NCBI GenBank assembly: GCA_964580725.1
Contig: CAZOLV010000020.1
Span: 1 to 59,552, forward strand
Reading direction: 5' to 3'
Origin: Amarolinea sp964580725
GTDB lineage: Bacteria; Chloroflexota; Anaerolineae; SSC4; Amarolineaceae
Length of the DNA stretch: 59,552 nt
Positions 26,903 to 35,292 of the stretch are shown piece after piece (the stretch's first letter is position 1; the number at the start of each line of letters is the position of its first letter). A program made the position numbers and the translations under genes. Below the pieces are notes generated by a model that saw only the letters and a program-made list of their open reading frames with translations, was not told the DNA's origin and did no database searches.

Positions 26903-29334
26903 AGGTGTTGGATCGAATCATGACCGTCACAGCGACCAATCATCCCCCATCCCGCGTCCACGCCACACGCTGGCTGGCCCTCGTCGTGCTGGCCGGCGGC
27001 TGGCTGCTGTACGGCCGGACGATGGCGCCAGGACTGCTCTTCGGCGATGCGGGAGAACTGCAATTTGCCCTTCCCCTGGGCGGCCTGATCCATCCCACCG
27101 GCTACCCGCTCTTCGGCGCGTTGGGCTGGCTGTGGACGCAACTGACCTTCTGGTGGCCCGAACCGGCCACGCGCGCCAATGCCTTTTCGGCTTTTTGGGC
27201 CGGCCTGGCGCTGGCGCTCTTCTTTCTGGCCACACAGCAGATGCTGCTGCGTGTCCTGCCGGCGCAAACGGCGCCTGGGCGCTGGTTGTGCGGGCTGTGC
27301 GCCGCCTTCATCCTTGCTGTCTCGCCCACCTGGTGGTCGCAAGCCACGATTGCCGAGGTCTACACCTTCCACGCCGTGCTGACGCTTTCGCTGTTCAACC
27401 TGTTGTTGCGTTGGGCGGCGGCGCAGCGGGCCGGACAAGCGCAGGCGGGCCGTTGGCTGATCGCCGCCGCCGGCGTCTTTGGCCTCGGCCTGACGCACCA
27501 TCAGACCATGCTGTTGCTGGCGCCGGCCATCGTGCTTTTCATCTTGCGTGTGCAGCCCGGCCTGCTGCTGCAAGGGCGCCGCCTGGCGCTGCTGCTGCTC
27601 TGCGTCACCCTGCCGCTCCTGCTCTATCTGACCATTCCGTGGCGCGCCGCCAACTCGTCCTATGTGCGCCTGCCGCTGAGCAGCTCGAACAGGCTCGAAC
27701 TCTATCAGCCAGGGCTGGACGGCCTGGCGCAGTGGGCGACCGGTGTGCGTTTTGCCAGCGCCCTGCGCACACCGGCGGCAGCGCTGGCGCAACTGCCGCA
27801 GGCGCTCACCTGGACGCAGGAACAGTTTGGCCTGTTTGGCCTGGCGCTGGCGATATTGGGCGTCAGCCATCTGCTGCTGCGCCAGCGCCGCGGCATGTTG
27901 ACCCTGACCGGCGCTATCGCGCTGGCCGTGCTCGCCTTCAACCTCTTCTACGGCATCGGCGACATTGCCGTGCTCTACATCTCGCTCTATCTCATCATCG
28001 GCATCTGGCTGGCCGTTGGTTTGGCAGCCTTTGCCCAGGCCGTGCAGCGCATCACCGACCCGGCCAACCGCACGCTTGGCCGCAGCCTGACCGCCGCCCT
28101 GCCCGCTCTGCTGCTCGTCTGGCCGCTGCTGGCGCTTGGCGGCCGCTTTGCCGTCTTCGATCAGAGTCAGAATCGAGCCGCCGAGACCTTTTGGGACCGA
28201 ATCTTCAGCCAGCCGCTGCCCGCCAACGCCATTCTGATCAGCAACGACCGTGACGAGATGACGCCGCTGATCTATCATCAGGTCGTGCGCGGCGAGCATC
28301 GAGACCTGACCGGCCTGTTTCCGGCGATTGCCCCAGGCGCGGCGTTCAGCGATGTGGCGCGCGTCGTTGAGACGGCGTTGAGCCAGGGCAAGGAGCGCCC
28401 GGTGGTGCTGGTCAAGCCGATGCCGGGGCTGGAGGTCAAGTTCCAGTTGGTGGAATTGGGTCAGGTAATGCGCGTCGAGGGTCTGGCGGTGACGCGTACC
28501 CCGGAACGGCCCTTGAATGCCGATCTCGGCGAGGCGCTGCAACTGCTCGGCTACAGCACCGATCCCAACCATCAGCTACGCGCCGGCGGCGCCTTGCAGG
28601 TGGCGCTCTACTGGCAGCCCCGGCAGAAGCTGGATGGCGACTACACCGGCTTCGTCCAGTTGCTCGATGCGACCGGCGCCAAGATTGCGCAGGGCCAGGA
28701 TCATCCGGTGGGCAGCGTGTTCTACCCCACCGGCCTGTGGCGTCCCGGTGAGATGCTGCGCGACGTCTTTACTCTGACGCTGCCCGCCAATTTGCAGCCT
28801 GGCGCCTACACCCTGACAACTGGCATGTACCGGCGCGAGGCGGACAGCGGCGCCCTGCGGCCGCTGGCTGCGCCGTTGACGCTTGGCAAGATCGGGCTGC
28901 TGCCCGACCTGGCCCGTCCGGCCGCTGCGCCCGATCGCCCGCTCAATGTCGAGCTGGCCGATCGCATCCTGCTGCTCGGCTATTCGCTGCGCCGCTCCGA
29001 CACGGCGTTGGAGGTCGTTTTGCAGTGGCAAGCGGCGCGCTATGTCGAAAATGATCTGACCGTTTTCGTGCACTTGCTGGGGCCGGATGGGGTCATCGCG
29101 GCGCAGCACGACGGGCAGCCGGCAGAAGGGCTGGCCGCCACTTCGATCTGGCCGCCTGGCCAAGCGATTCGCGATGAACATCGCCTGCTGCTGCCGCACG
29201 GGCTACGGCCCGGCGTCTACACCCTGGTGTGCGGGATGTACGACGCCGCCACCAGCCAGCGCCTGGCGATCACCGAGGGGCCGGGCGCGGCGCAGAAGAA
29301 TACGATCTTTCTGCAGGAGGTTGCCATCTTTTGA
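26899..29334 (+). CDS. DUF2723 GT-C membrane protein with two C-terminal beta-sandwich repeats
   Basis: An 811-aa protein. The N-terminal half has about 10-12 membrane helices, with LLFGDAGELQFALPLGGLIH and HPTGYPLFGALG, the DUF2723 signature of protein/lipid O-mannosyltransferase-like GT-C enzymes. The extracytoplasmic C-terminal half contains two similar modules, one near ALQLLGYSTDPNHQL and one near RILLLGYSLRRSDTAL. Both continue with a PGQ/PGE-x-R-D/E segment and GAYTLTTGMY / GVYTLVCGMY. It is coupled to the upstream gene, so the two probably work in one surface-glycosylation process. The substrate is unknown. Confidence 0.78.
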   Translation: MKVLDRIMTVTATNHPPSRVHATRWLALVVLAGGWLLYGRTMAPGLLFGDAGELQFALPLGGLIHPTGYPLFGALGWLWTQLTFWWPEPATRANAFSAFWAGLALALFFLATQQMLLRVLPAQTAPGRWLCGLCAAFILAVSPTWWSQATIAEVYTFHAVLTLSLFNLLLRWAAAQRAGQAQAGRWLIAAAGVFGLGLTHHQTMLLLAPAIVLFILRVQPGLLLQGRRLALLLLCVTLPLLLYLTIPWRAANSSYVRLPLSSSNRLELYQPGLDGLAQWATGVRFASALRTPAAALAQLPQALTWTQEQFGLFGLALAILGVSHLLLRQRRGMLTLTGAIALAVLAFNLFYGIGDIAVLYISLYLIIGIWLAVGLAAFAQAVQRITDPANRTLGRSLTAALPALLLVWPLLALGGRFAVFDQSQNRAAETFWDRIFSQPLPANAILISNDRDEMTPLIYHQVVRGEHRDLTGLFPAIAPGAAFSDVARVVETALSQGKERPVVLVKPMPGLEVKFQLVELGQVMRVEGLAVTRTPERPLNADLGEALQLLGYSTDPNHQLRAGGALQVALYWQPRQKLDGDYTGFVQLLDATGAKIAQGQDHPVGSVFYPTGLWRPGEMLRDVFTLTLPANLQPGAYTLTTGMYRREADSGALRPLAAPLTLGKIGLLPDLARPAAAPDRPLNVELADRILLLGYSLRRSDTALEVVLQWQAARYVENDLTVFVHLLGPDGVIAAQHDGQPAEGLAATSIWPPGQAIRDEHRLLLPHGLRPGVYTLVCGMYDAATSQRLAITEGPGAAQKNTIFLQEVAIF

Positions 29335-29462
29335 TGGCGCGGCGCGTCGTATGATTTGGCTCATGGCGTCAATGACCGATTCGATTACACTAGCAGCATG
29401 GCCTTGTAGGGCCTTGCGCCTGCCCCAACGACAGGGCAAAAGATGTGAAGGGAGAGATATCA

Positions 29463-30257
29463 ATGAGAATCGTTGTATGTGTCAAGCAAACGCCTGATAC
29501 AGCCGAGCTGCCCAAAGTGGACGTGGCGCGCGCCAAGTCGGGCGATTTGGGCGTCACGATGATTGTCAATCCGTGGGATGAGTTTGCGCTGGAAGAGGGT
29601 ATTCGTCTGGCCGAACGCTTCAAGGGTGATGTGACGGCCCTCAGTATCGGGCCGGCGCAGGCCGTCGAGGCGTTGCGCACCGCCATTGCCATGGGCGTCA
29701 GCGGCGCGGCGCTGCTCAGTGACGGCGCGTTCAAGGATGGCGACGCCTGGGCCACGGCGCGCGTCCTGGCCGCGGCCATCGCCAAGATCGGCGCGGCCGA
29801 TCTGGTGATCACGGGCAAACAGGCCGTGGATGGCAACAGCGGGTTGGTGTCAGTCGGCCTGGCGCGCCTGATGGGCGCCAGCTATCTGAGCGGCGTCACC
29901 AAGGTGGTCAATGTCGGCGGCGGCAAGATCACCGTCGAGCGCGGCATGGAAGAGGGCAAGGAGACGGTCACGGCGATGCTGCCGGCTGTCATCTCCGTGG
30001 CGCGTGAGATCAACGAACCGCGCTATCCGAGCTTCATGGGTATCCGCAAGGCGGGCAAGGCGACGATTCCGACCTGGGCCGCCGGCGATGTCGGCTTGTC
30101 GGCCAGTCAGGTTGGCAAAGCCGGTTCGGTCATGGAGTGGGTGGAGATGCGCAAGCCGCCGGCGCGAGCCTCCAAATGCGAAATCATCAAGGCCGATACC
30201 GCCGAGCAGCAAGCGGCGATCCTGTTGGATCGGCTGCTGGCCGAAAAGGTCCTTTGA
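29463..30257 (+). CDS. etfB: Electron transfer flavoprotein subunit beta
   Basis: A 264-aa EtfB/FixA protein, which binds AMP or FAD in the heterodimer passing electrons from acyl-CoA and other dehydrogenases to the quinone pool. Recognisable parts are MRIVVCVKQTPDTAEL, VNPWDEFALEEGIRLAE, ITGKQAVDGNSGLVSVGLAR, EEGKETVTAMLPAVISV and NEPRYPSFMGIRKAGKA. The ATG at 29463 follows GAAGGGAGAGATATCA. It is separated from etfA by an 87-nt gap carrying tandem repeats. Confidence 0.95.
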   Translation: MRIVVCVKQTPDTAELPKVDVARAKSGDLGVTMIVNPWDEFALEEGIRLAERFKGDVTALSIGPAQAVEALRTAIAMGVSGAALLSDGAFKDGDAWATARVLAAAIAKIGAADLVITGKQAVDGNSGLVSVGLARLMGASYLSGVTKVVNVGGGKITVERGMEEGKETVTAMLPAVISVAREINEPRYPSFMGIRKAGKATIPTWAAGDVGLSASQVGKAGSVMEWVEMRKPPARASKCEIIKADTAEQQAAILLDRLLAEKVL

Positions 30258-30260
30258 GGA

Positions 30261-30320
30261 AGAAGCGACAAGAAGCGGTCAGAAGTGATCAGAAGTGATC
30301 AGAAGTGATCAGAAGCGATA
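30261..30320 (+). repeat. Six tandem 10-bp repeats before etfA
   Basis: Units read AGAAGCGACA, AGAAGCGGTC, three copies of AGAAGTGATC, and AGAAGCGATA. The array starts 3 nt after the etfB stop and ends 10 nt before the AAGGAAA ribosome-binding site of etfA. Confidence 0.9.
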
Positions 30321-30344
30321 AAAAAAGAAGAAGGAAAGACCATC

Positions 30345-31322
30345 ATGTCTATTCTTGTTTGGGTCGAGCAGTTCGACGGCAAAGCCAGCAGTACATCCTG
30401 GGAGATTCTGGGCAAGGCCCGCGCCCTGGCCAATGAATTGGGGACGACGACCAGCGCCCTGGTGATGGGCAGCCAGGTCAATGCGCTCAGCGCCGCCGCC
30501 ATCAGCTTCGGCGCCGATGTGGTCTATGTGTGCGACGATCCGAGTCTGAAGACGTTCCGCCTCAATCCCTACGTCGAGGTGACCAAGCGGGTCATTGCCG
30601 ACGACAAGGCGACAATCGCCCTGTTCCCGGCCAGCCTGCGCGGCCGTGACCTGAGCGGGGCGGTGGCCTGCGATCTGGGCGCCGGGGTGGCAGCAGATGT
30701 TCTCGATCTGTCGCTCAAGGGCGGGCGCCTGCTGGCCACGCGCCCGATCTATTCGGGCAACATTTTGGCCGATGTGGTGAGCAAGACCGATCCGCAGATC
30801 GCCAGCGTGCGCAATCGCGCCTTCCCGGCGCCGGCGCCCGCTGCGGCGCACAGCGGCAAGGTGGTGACGGTGGCGCCGGTGTTGAGCGAGGCGCAGGCGG
30901 GCGCGGTCGTTGAGAATTTCGAGGTGGTGGGCGGCGGCGAGGTTTCGCTGACCGATGCGCGCATCATCGTTTCCGGCGGGCGCGGCGTCAAGGGGCCGGA
31001 GGGCTTTGCGCCGCTCAAGGAGCTGGCCGATACGCTTGGCGGCGCACTAGGCGCCAGCCGTGCGGCTGTGGACGCCGGCTGGATTCAGTACAAGCATCAG
31101 GTTGGCCAGACGGGCAAGACGGTGCGGCCCGATCTCTACATCGCCTGCGGCATTTCGGGCGCCATCCAGCACCTGGCCGGCATGGGCGCGGCCAAGATCA
31201 TCGTGGCAATCAACAAAGACGCCGAGGCGCCGATCTTCAGCGTGGCCAACTATGGCATCGTGGGCGATCTGTTCAGCGTGGTGCCTGCGCTGACCGCTGC
31301 GGCGCGCAAGCGTTTGGGGTAA
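30345..31322 (+). CDS. etfA: Electron transfer flavoprotein subunit alpha
   Basis: A 325-aa EtfA/FixB protein. The N-terminal domain starts SILVWVEQFDGKAS. The C-terminal FAD domain has IIVSGGRGVKGPEGFAPLKE, GASRAAVDAGWIQYKHQVGQ, KTVRPDLYIACGISGAIQHL and INKDAEAPIFSVANYGIVGD, which bind FAD. It is paired with etfB in the usual order. The TAA stop runs directly into an A-tract that belongs to the terminator of the opposite-strand operon. Confidence 0.95.
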   Translation: MSILVWVEQFDGKASSTSWEILGKARALANELGTTTSALVMGSQVNALSAAAISFGADVVYVCDDPSLKTFRLNPYVEVTKRVIADDKATIALFPASLRGRDLSGAVACDLGAGVAADVLDLSLKGGRLLATRPIYSGNILADVVSKTDPQIASVRNRAFPAPAPAAAHSGKVVTVAPVLSEAQAGAVVENFEVVGGGEVSLTDARIIVSGGRGVKGPEGFAPLKELADTLGGALGASRAAVDAGWIQYKHQVGQTGKTVRPDLYIACGISGAIQHLAGMGAAKIIVAINKDAEAPIFSVANYGIVGDLFSVVPALTAAARKRLG

Positions 31323-31375
31323 AAAAACAGATTGGCGCCTCCAATCTTCCGTCCACAATCGGAGACGCCAATCTG
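31321..31375 (-). terminator. Intrinsic terminator of the rpsF-ppiC operon
   Basis: A 10-bp stem (31366-31375 with 31328-31337) with further inner pairing is followed on the - strand by seven T residues (31327-31321). It lies downstream of ppiC on that strand. Confidence 0.75.
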
Positions 31376-31402
31376 ACGATGCGAGGTCATGACGACCATC
31401 GA

Positions 31403-31437
31403 GGCTGGCGTCCCTGGCGGGGAGGCCAGCCTTTTTT
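31403..31437 (+). terminator. Intrinsic terminator of etfBA
   Basis: GGCTGGC (31403-31409) pairs with GCCAGCC (31425-31431), with a TCCC/GGGA-like inner match, followed by TTTTTT (31432-31437). Confidence 0.8.
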
Positions 31438-31438
31438 G

Positions 31439-32683
31439 TTAGAACTGCGAGCCGACTGGCGTCGGCGGAATCTTGCCGGTGTTCCAGGAGCGTTCGATCG
31501 TTGCCTGGGCGCGCAGGTCAGACAGGTATTTGTCGAAGGCTTCCTGCTTCTTGCTGGCCAGCGTGCTTTCATCGAGCGGACGGGCGGGGTCTTTCTCCGT
31601 CACCTCGATGATGTGATAGCCGAACTGCGTGGTGACGATTTCGCTGATCTGGCCGATCTCCAGCTTGAAGGCGGCTTCCTCGAACTCGGCGACCATGCGT
31701 CCCCGGCCAAACCAACCGAGATCACCGCCCTCGCTGGCCGAGGTATCTTCCGAAACCTCTGAGGCCACCAGGGCGAACGGCTCACCCGCCTTGAGGCGTG
31801 TCAGCGCCGCTTCGATCTTGGCGCGGGCGGCCTGCTTCTCCTCTTCGGTGGCCGTTTCGGCGGTCTTGACCAGGATGTGCCGCGCTTTGACCTGTTCTTC
31901 GGTCGTGGGGGTGTCGGTGGTGACGGCTTCCTGCAGCAGGTTGCGCAGCAGGCGGCTTTCGGTCAGGGCGCGGAAATCGGCCTCGGTCAGGCCGGACGAC
32001 TGCTTGATGTTGTCAATCGCTTCCTGATACTGGCGCAGGTATTCCGCTTCGGTGTAGGGGGTGGGGGTGGGAGCGGGCGTCACCGTGGCGCTGACGACCT
32101 GGGTTTCGGTCACGCCGCTGGTGTTGGTGATCACCTGCGTGGAGGTGATCGTGGCCGGGGTCACGATGGGGGTGGGCGTGGCGTCCGGCTCGTAGCCGAA
32201 GTTGCGCTGCACTTCGCGCTGCAATTCGGCCGGGTCAACGCTGAGGCTGCGCTTGGCGGCCTCTTGCCGGATCAGCGTCTCGTCAACCATGTTGTCGAGG
32301 ACGTTCAGCGCCAGCGTTTCCGGGTTGCTCAACTGCTGCTGCAATTGCTGGATCTGGGCGCCAAAGAAGTTGTTGGTCCCATCCGGGTCGAGCTGCTGTT
32401 GAATTTGCAAGTATTGGGCCAGTTGGTTTTGCAGGGCCGCACGTTCGTACTTGACGCGCGCCTGGTAGCGGTCGGTCTTGATCGTTTCACCGTTGACCGT
32501 GGCCACCGGCGAGTTGGGGAAGAAGACGAACTGCTGCAGCAGGCCAACGGCCAGGAGGATGACCACCAGCGCGCCGGCGATGCCCACGCCGATGAAGATT
32601 TTGCGCTGCATCTCGCGCTCGCGCCGGTTGAGTGCGACCTGTTTCTTGGTTGGTTCTTTGACTGCTCGGTCTCGCTTTGCCAT
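31439..32683 (-). CDS. Membrane-anchored parvulin-type peptidyl-prolyl isomerase (SurA/PrsA-like)
   Basis: A 414-aa foldase. A basic cytoplasmic N-terminus (about 27 residues) precedes one membrane helix (IFIGVGIAGALVVILLAVGL). A SurA-like N-domain opens with VATVNGETIKTDRYQARV. A Thr/Pro-rich insert (about 165-215) follows. The parvulin domain is at about 275-370, with VKARHILVKTAE, ASEGGDLGWFGRGRMV, EFEEAAFKLEIGQIS and TQFGYHIIEVTEK. It would assist folding of exported proteins. It starts 24 nt after rpsR and so is probably the last gene of the rpsF operon, an unusual partner for ribosomal genes. Confidence 0.9.
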   Translation of the reverse strand: MAKRDRAVKEPTKKQVALNRREREMQRKIFIGVGIAGALVVILLAVGLLQQFVFFPNSPVATVNGETIKTDRYQARVKYERAALQNQLAQYLQIQQQLDPDGTNNFFGAQIQQLQQQLSNPETLALNVLDNMVDETLIRQEAAKRSLSVDPAELQREVQRNFGYEPDATPTPIVTPATITSTQVITNTSGVTETQVVSATVTPAPTPTPYTEAEYLRQYQEAIDNIKQSSGLTEADFRALTESRLLRNLLQEAVTTDTPTTEEQVKARHILVKTAETATEEEKQAARAKIEAALTRLKAGEPFALVASEVSEDTSASEGGDLGWFGRGRMVAEFEEAAFKLEIGQISEIVTTQFGYHIIEVTEKDPARPLDESTLASKKQEAFDKYLSDLRAQATIERSWNTGKIPPTPVGSQF

Positions 32684-32707
32684 GCCGCGTAGGGCTCCTC
32701 AGATGAT

Positions 32708-33067
32708 TTAGCTCTGTGCGTTGCCGACGTAGGACAGCAGGGCGAGATAGCGTGCGCGTTTGATCGCGACCGACAGTTCGCGCTGATGGCGAGCGCAGGT
32801 GCTGGTTTTGCGGCGTGGGCGGATTTTACCGCGTTCGGTCACATAGCGGCTCAGGGTGTCCACAGCCTTGTAATCAATGAATTTGACCTTGTCCACGCAG
32901 AAAGCGCAGACGCGCCGGCGAACCGGGCCAAAGCGCCGGCCGGCGGGTGCGCCAGGGCCGGTGGGTGCGCCGCCGCGCATGCCGCGCGGGCGTGGGCGTC
33001 CGCGTCCCCCGCGGTCATCGCCCATTTCATCCACATCGTCATCGAGCATATCGAAATTCGTTGCCAC
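32708..33067 (-). CDS. rpsR: Small ribosomal subunit protein bS18
   Basis: A 119-aa S18 with a Gly/Pro/Arg-rich N-terminal extension of about 50 residues. The core has RRVCAFCVDKVKFIDYKAVD, KIRPRRKTSTCARHQREL and AIKRARYLALLSY. Two Cys in CAFC plus the Cys and His of TCARH form a C-x2-C...C-x2-H set, suggesting the zinc-binding form of S18. The start is GTG at 33067, supported by AGGAG 6 nt upstream. It lies between ssb and ppiC. Confidence 0.94.
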   Translation of the reverse strand: MATNFDMLDDDVDEMGDDRGGRGRPRPRGMRGGAPTGPGAPAGRRFGPVRRRVCAFCVDKVKFIDYKAVDTLSRYVTERGKIRPRRKTSTCARHQRELSVAIKRARYLALLSYVGNAQS

Positions 33068-33087
33068 AGTCTACTCCTGGATCAAAC

Positions 33088-33477
33088 CTAGAAATTGTTT
33101 TCGTCTTCGTCGCTGCTGGCGTAATCCACCTCGCTGCTGCCGGGGCGGCTGTCGAGCATGATCATCTCGTTGGCCACCAGTTCGGTGCGGAAGTGCTTCT
33201 GTCCGCTCTGGTCTTCCCAGCTTCGGGTTTGCAGGTGGCCTTCCACATAGACGCGCCGGCCTTTGCGCAGGTACTGGTTGCAGATTTCGGCCAGGTTGCC
33301 CCAAGCCACCACATTGAACCATTCGGTGGCTTCGCGACGTTCGCCCTCGGTCGTGACCCAGTTACGGGTCACGGTCACGCTGAAGGACGTCACGGGCTTA
33401 CCGCTGGGCGTGTAACGCATGTCGGGATCATGGCCGATGTGGCCGATGATCATGACTTTGTTCAAACCTCTTGGCAT
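33088..33477 (-). CDS. ssb: Single-stranded DNA-binding protein
   Basis: A 129-aa SSB. The OB fold begins LNKVMIIGHIGHDPDMRY and has VTSFSVTVTRNWV, EATEWFNVVAWGNLAEICNQ, LRKGRRVYVEGHLQTRSWED and TELVANEMIML. The linker is very short and the acidic tip ends SSDEDENNF rather than the usual DDDIPF, although the terminal Phe remains. It is in the classical rpsF-ssb-rpsR order, where S6 and S18 flank SSB. The short tail may alter binding to repair and replication partners. Confidence 0.94.
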   Translation of the reverse strand: MPRGLNKVMIIGHIGHDPDMRYTPSGKPVTSFSVTVTRNWVTTEGERREATEWFNVVAWGNLAEICNQYLRKGRRVYVEGHLQTRSWEDQSGQKHFRTELVANEMIMLDSRPGSSEVDYASSDEDENNF

Positions 33478-33608
33478 TTGTCTGGCTCCTCATTGCGCCA
33501 AACGGGGCGCCGCTGGGGGGCGGCGCCGATGGACACGAGCCTGCCATTCGTCAGGCCGGTGAGTCACGCCAGTTGCCGACCGGCGCGACAGAGTCAACGT
33601 TGGCGCGT

Positions 33609-33896
33609 CTAGCCCTGTTTACTGGTGAGCAGGTGGCGCAGCACTTTGTCATTGAGACGCAGGGATCGTTCCAGCGCGGCTGTGGCGGCTGGCGGTAGGC
33701 GTAGGCGAAAGAGAACGTAGAAGCCTTCGCGCTGTTTGGCAATGGGGTATGCCAGGGTGCGACGGCCCATGTGTAGGGTTTCGAGAACCTCGCCGCCACC
33801 GGTGCGAATGAGGTCCGCGACGCGTTCGTTCAGCGCCTGGAGACCTTCTTCATCCAACTCGGTGCGGACGATCGTCATCAGTTCGTACTCGTTCAT
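33609..33896 (-). CDS. rpsF: Small ribosomal subunit protein bS6
   Basis: A 95-aa S6 of normal length: NEYELMTIVRTELDEEGLQA at the N-terminus, GRRTLAYPIAKQREGFYVLF in the middle and LRLNDKVLRHLLTSK at the end. The ATG at 33896 has AAAGGAGG 12 nt upstream. The roughly 80-nt transcript leader contains a strong hairpin (CGAGGG and CCCTCG arms near 33954-33972) and a second GC-rich pairing near 33929-33946. S6:S18 autoregulatory leaders occur in many bacteria, but I cannot match the conserved CCG motif with certainty here. Confidence 0.94.
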   Translation of the reverse strand: MNEYELMTIVRTELDEEGLQALNERVADLIRTGGGEVLETLHMGRRTLAYPIAKQREGFYVLFRLRLPPAATAALERSLRLNDKVLRHLLTSKQG

Positions 33897-33987
33897 GAGG
33901 CCCGCATGCCTCCTTTCTATGGGTTTGCCCCCGGTCAAGCCGCGGGCAGAAAGAACGAGGGCTTGCGGCCCTCGTCGGAACGGGAAT

Positions 33988-34016
33988 AGTTTAGCATAAG
34001 AGCATGGATTTGGCAA
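33988..34016 (-). promoter_or_regulatory. Promoter of the rpsF-ssb-rpsR-ppiC operon
   Basis: On the - strand TTGCCA (34016-34011) and TAAACT (33993-33988) are 17 nt apart. The -35 box overlaps that of the divergent tRNA promoter. Confidence 0.65.
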
Positions 34017-34039
34017 AGATGGGCGAAGTGTGGTATAGT
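34010..34039 (+). promoter_or_regulatory. Promoter of tRNA-Pro
   Basis: TTGGCA (34010-34015) and TATAGT (34034-34039) are 18 nt apart. The tRNA begins at 34050, about 11 nt downstream of the -10 box. Confidence 0.65.
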
Positions 34040-34049
34040 TGCCCGTGTT

Positions 34050-34127
<78 letters not shown>

Positions 34128-34132
34128 CGACA

Positions 34133-34172
34133 CTCGCTCTCACATCACCTGCGTGAGAGCGAGTTCTTTTTT
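34133..34172 (+). terminator. Terminator of the tRNA transcript
   Basis: An 11-bp perfect stem (34133-34143 with 34153-34163) and 9-nt loop is followed by TTCTTTTTT. It starts 9 nt after the tRNA. Confidence 0.85.
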
Positions 34173-34219
34173 CTCTCTCCGTTTCGCACCAAGCCGAACC
34201 TGGCCAGGCGCCTGTCGGA

Positions 34220-34249
34220 TTGACACCACCGCCCCGCCTGTTGTATCAT
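34220..34249 (+). promoter_or_regulatory. Promoter of the decayed ATPase gene
   Basis: A perfect TTGACA (34220-34225) and TATCAT (34244-34249) are 18 nt apart. AAGGAGGAGCG precedes the ATG at 34284, so the start region of the broken gene is intact. Confidence 0.6.
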
Positions 34250-34283
34250 CCGCTGCACGAAGCCGAGCCGTGAAGGAGGAGCG

Positions 34284-35214
34284 ATGATCGCAACCAACCT
34301 CTCCCAGGTGATGAATGTTTTCCGGCACAACGAACCGCTGCGTGATCGCGCCCTGGAAGAATTCTACGTGGCGTGCCCGTAGGATCAGGTCGAAACGATG
34401 CGCATCTTCCTGACAGAACAGACCGGACCGGTCAAGGTTCTCTTTACCGGGCAGCGGGGAGCGGCAAATCCACCGAGTTGAACAAACTCACCTCTCTCTT
34501 GCGCAAGGAGTTCTTGACCGTGCAGTTCTCCGTGCGACGCGTGCTCGACCCGTTGAACGTCACTTCCACCGATCTGCTGCTTTCGATGGCGATCCGTCTC
34601 TTTCGGGAAGTCACCGATCAGAGCCTGATCAGCCGCCGCCGGCGTGCCCTCATCGGCGACGCCCTACTCGACGATGTCTATCGCTGGTTTACCCAAGAGA
34701 TCATTCTGGAGAAGATCATCGAACCGCAGGTGGAAATCGGACGGTCGGCCAACGTCAACCTGCTTTTTGCCAAGCTGGAAGGCAAGGTCGCAACCGAGGC
34801 GGCCACTCGACGCACCATTCGAGAACGGCTCGAATACCGCGTCTCCGAGCTTGTCGGCAAGATGGATCAGGTCATCGCTGAAGCGCAGAAAGAGACCGAT
34901 CGCCGTGTGCTGATCGTTGTCGGGGACATTGACAAACTCGATCTCGAAGCGGCCAGAAGCCTTTTCGTACTGCACGCTACCTCCCTCAACGCGCCGCAGG
35001 CCTACATCGTCTACACCTTCCCCGTCGCTCTGCGCAACGACAGCAATTGGAATCACATCAAGGGCAGTTGCTCCAACCGCCTGATCCTGCCAAACATCCG
35101 GCTGCGTGATTTCAACGGCCGGCCCGACGATGAGGGCAGCGAGGTCATGCGTCGTCTGGTCTTGAACCGGATGGAGCCATCCTTGATTTTGTCCGACGCA
35201 CTCGACCTGGCCGT
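34284..35214 (+). pseudogene. Broken P-loop ATPase gene
   Basis: The original gene starts at ATG 34284 (MIATNLSQVMNVFRHNEPL...) but meets TAG at 34380. The same frame then reads DQVETMRIFLTEQTG and VKVLFTGQRG before a -1 shift in the GGGG run near 34455. The new frame continues with SGKSTELNKL, so Walker A (GQRGSGKST) is split over two frames. The rest of the ATPase is readable: SMAIRLFREV, a basic region, Walker B in RRVLIVVGDIDKLD, and LILSDALDLAV. Homology-like sequence stops at about 35214, where the frame enters unrelated sequence. One stop, one shift and a lost C-terminus together indicate a real pseudogene, although the G-run shift alone could be a read error. Confidence 0.75.
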
Positions 35215-35292
35215 GGGTGCGCTGTGCGTGTCTGGGACTATCCGCTCAACAGGCTCGACTACAGGGGGGTCCGGGTGGTGGTGGCCCCATGA
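35212..35292 (+). pseudogene. C-terminal remnant of an FGE/SUMF1 (C-type-lectin fold) protein
   Basis: Directly after the ATPase remnant, one frame over, the sequence from the Cys codon at 35218 encodes CAVRVWDYPLNRLDYRGVRV followed by VVAP and a TGA at 35290-35292. The spacing A-x-R-x4-P-x2-R-x4-G-x-R-V is that of the formylglycine-generating-enzyme C-terminus, which is also the usual variable region of diversity-generating retroelement targets. A deletion joining an ATPase and an FGE module of one gene, or of two genes, would explain the frame change. A small hairpin (GCGGT-TGAA-ACCGC, 35306-35319) follows the stop. The short length limits certainty. Confidence 0.5.

Noticed and set aside
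29335..29462. Promoter for etfB from TTGGCT (29356) and TACACT (29386)
   Set aside because: The spacer would be 24 nt, too long for a sigma-70-type promoter; no better pair was seen.
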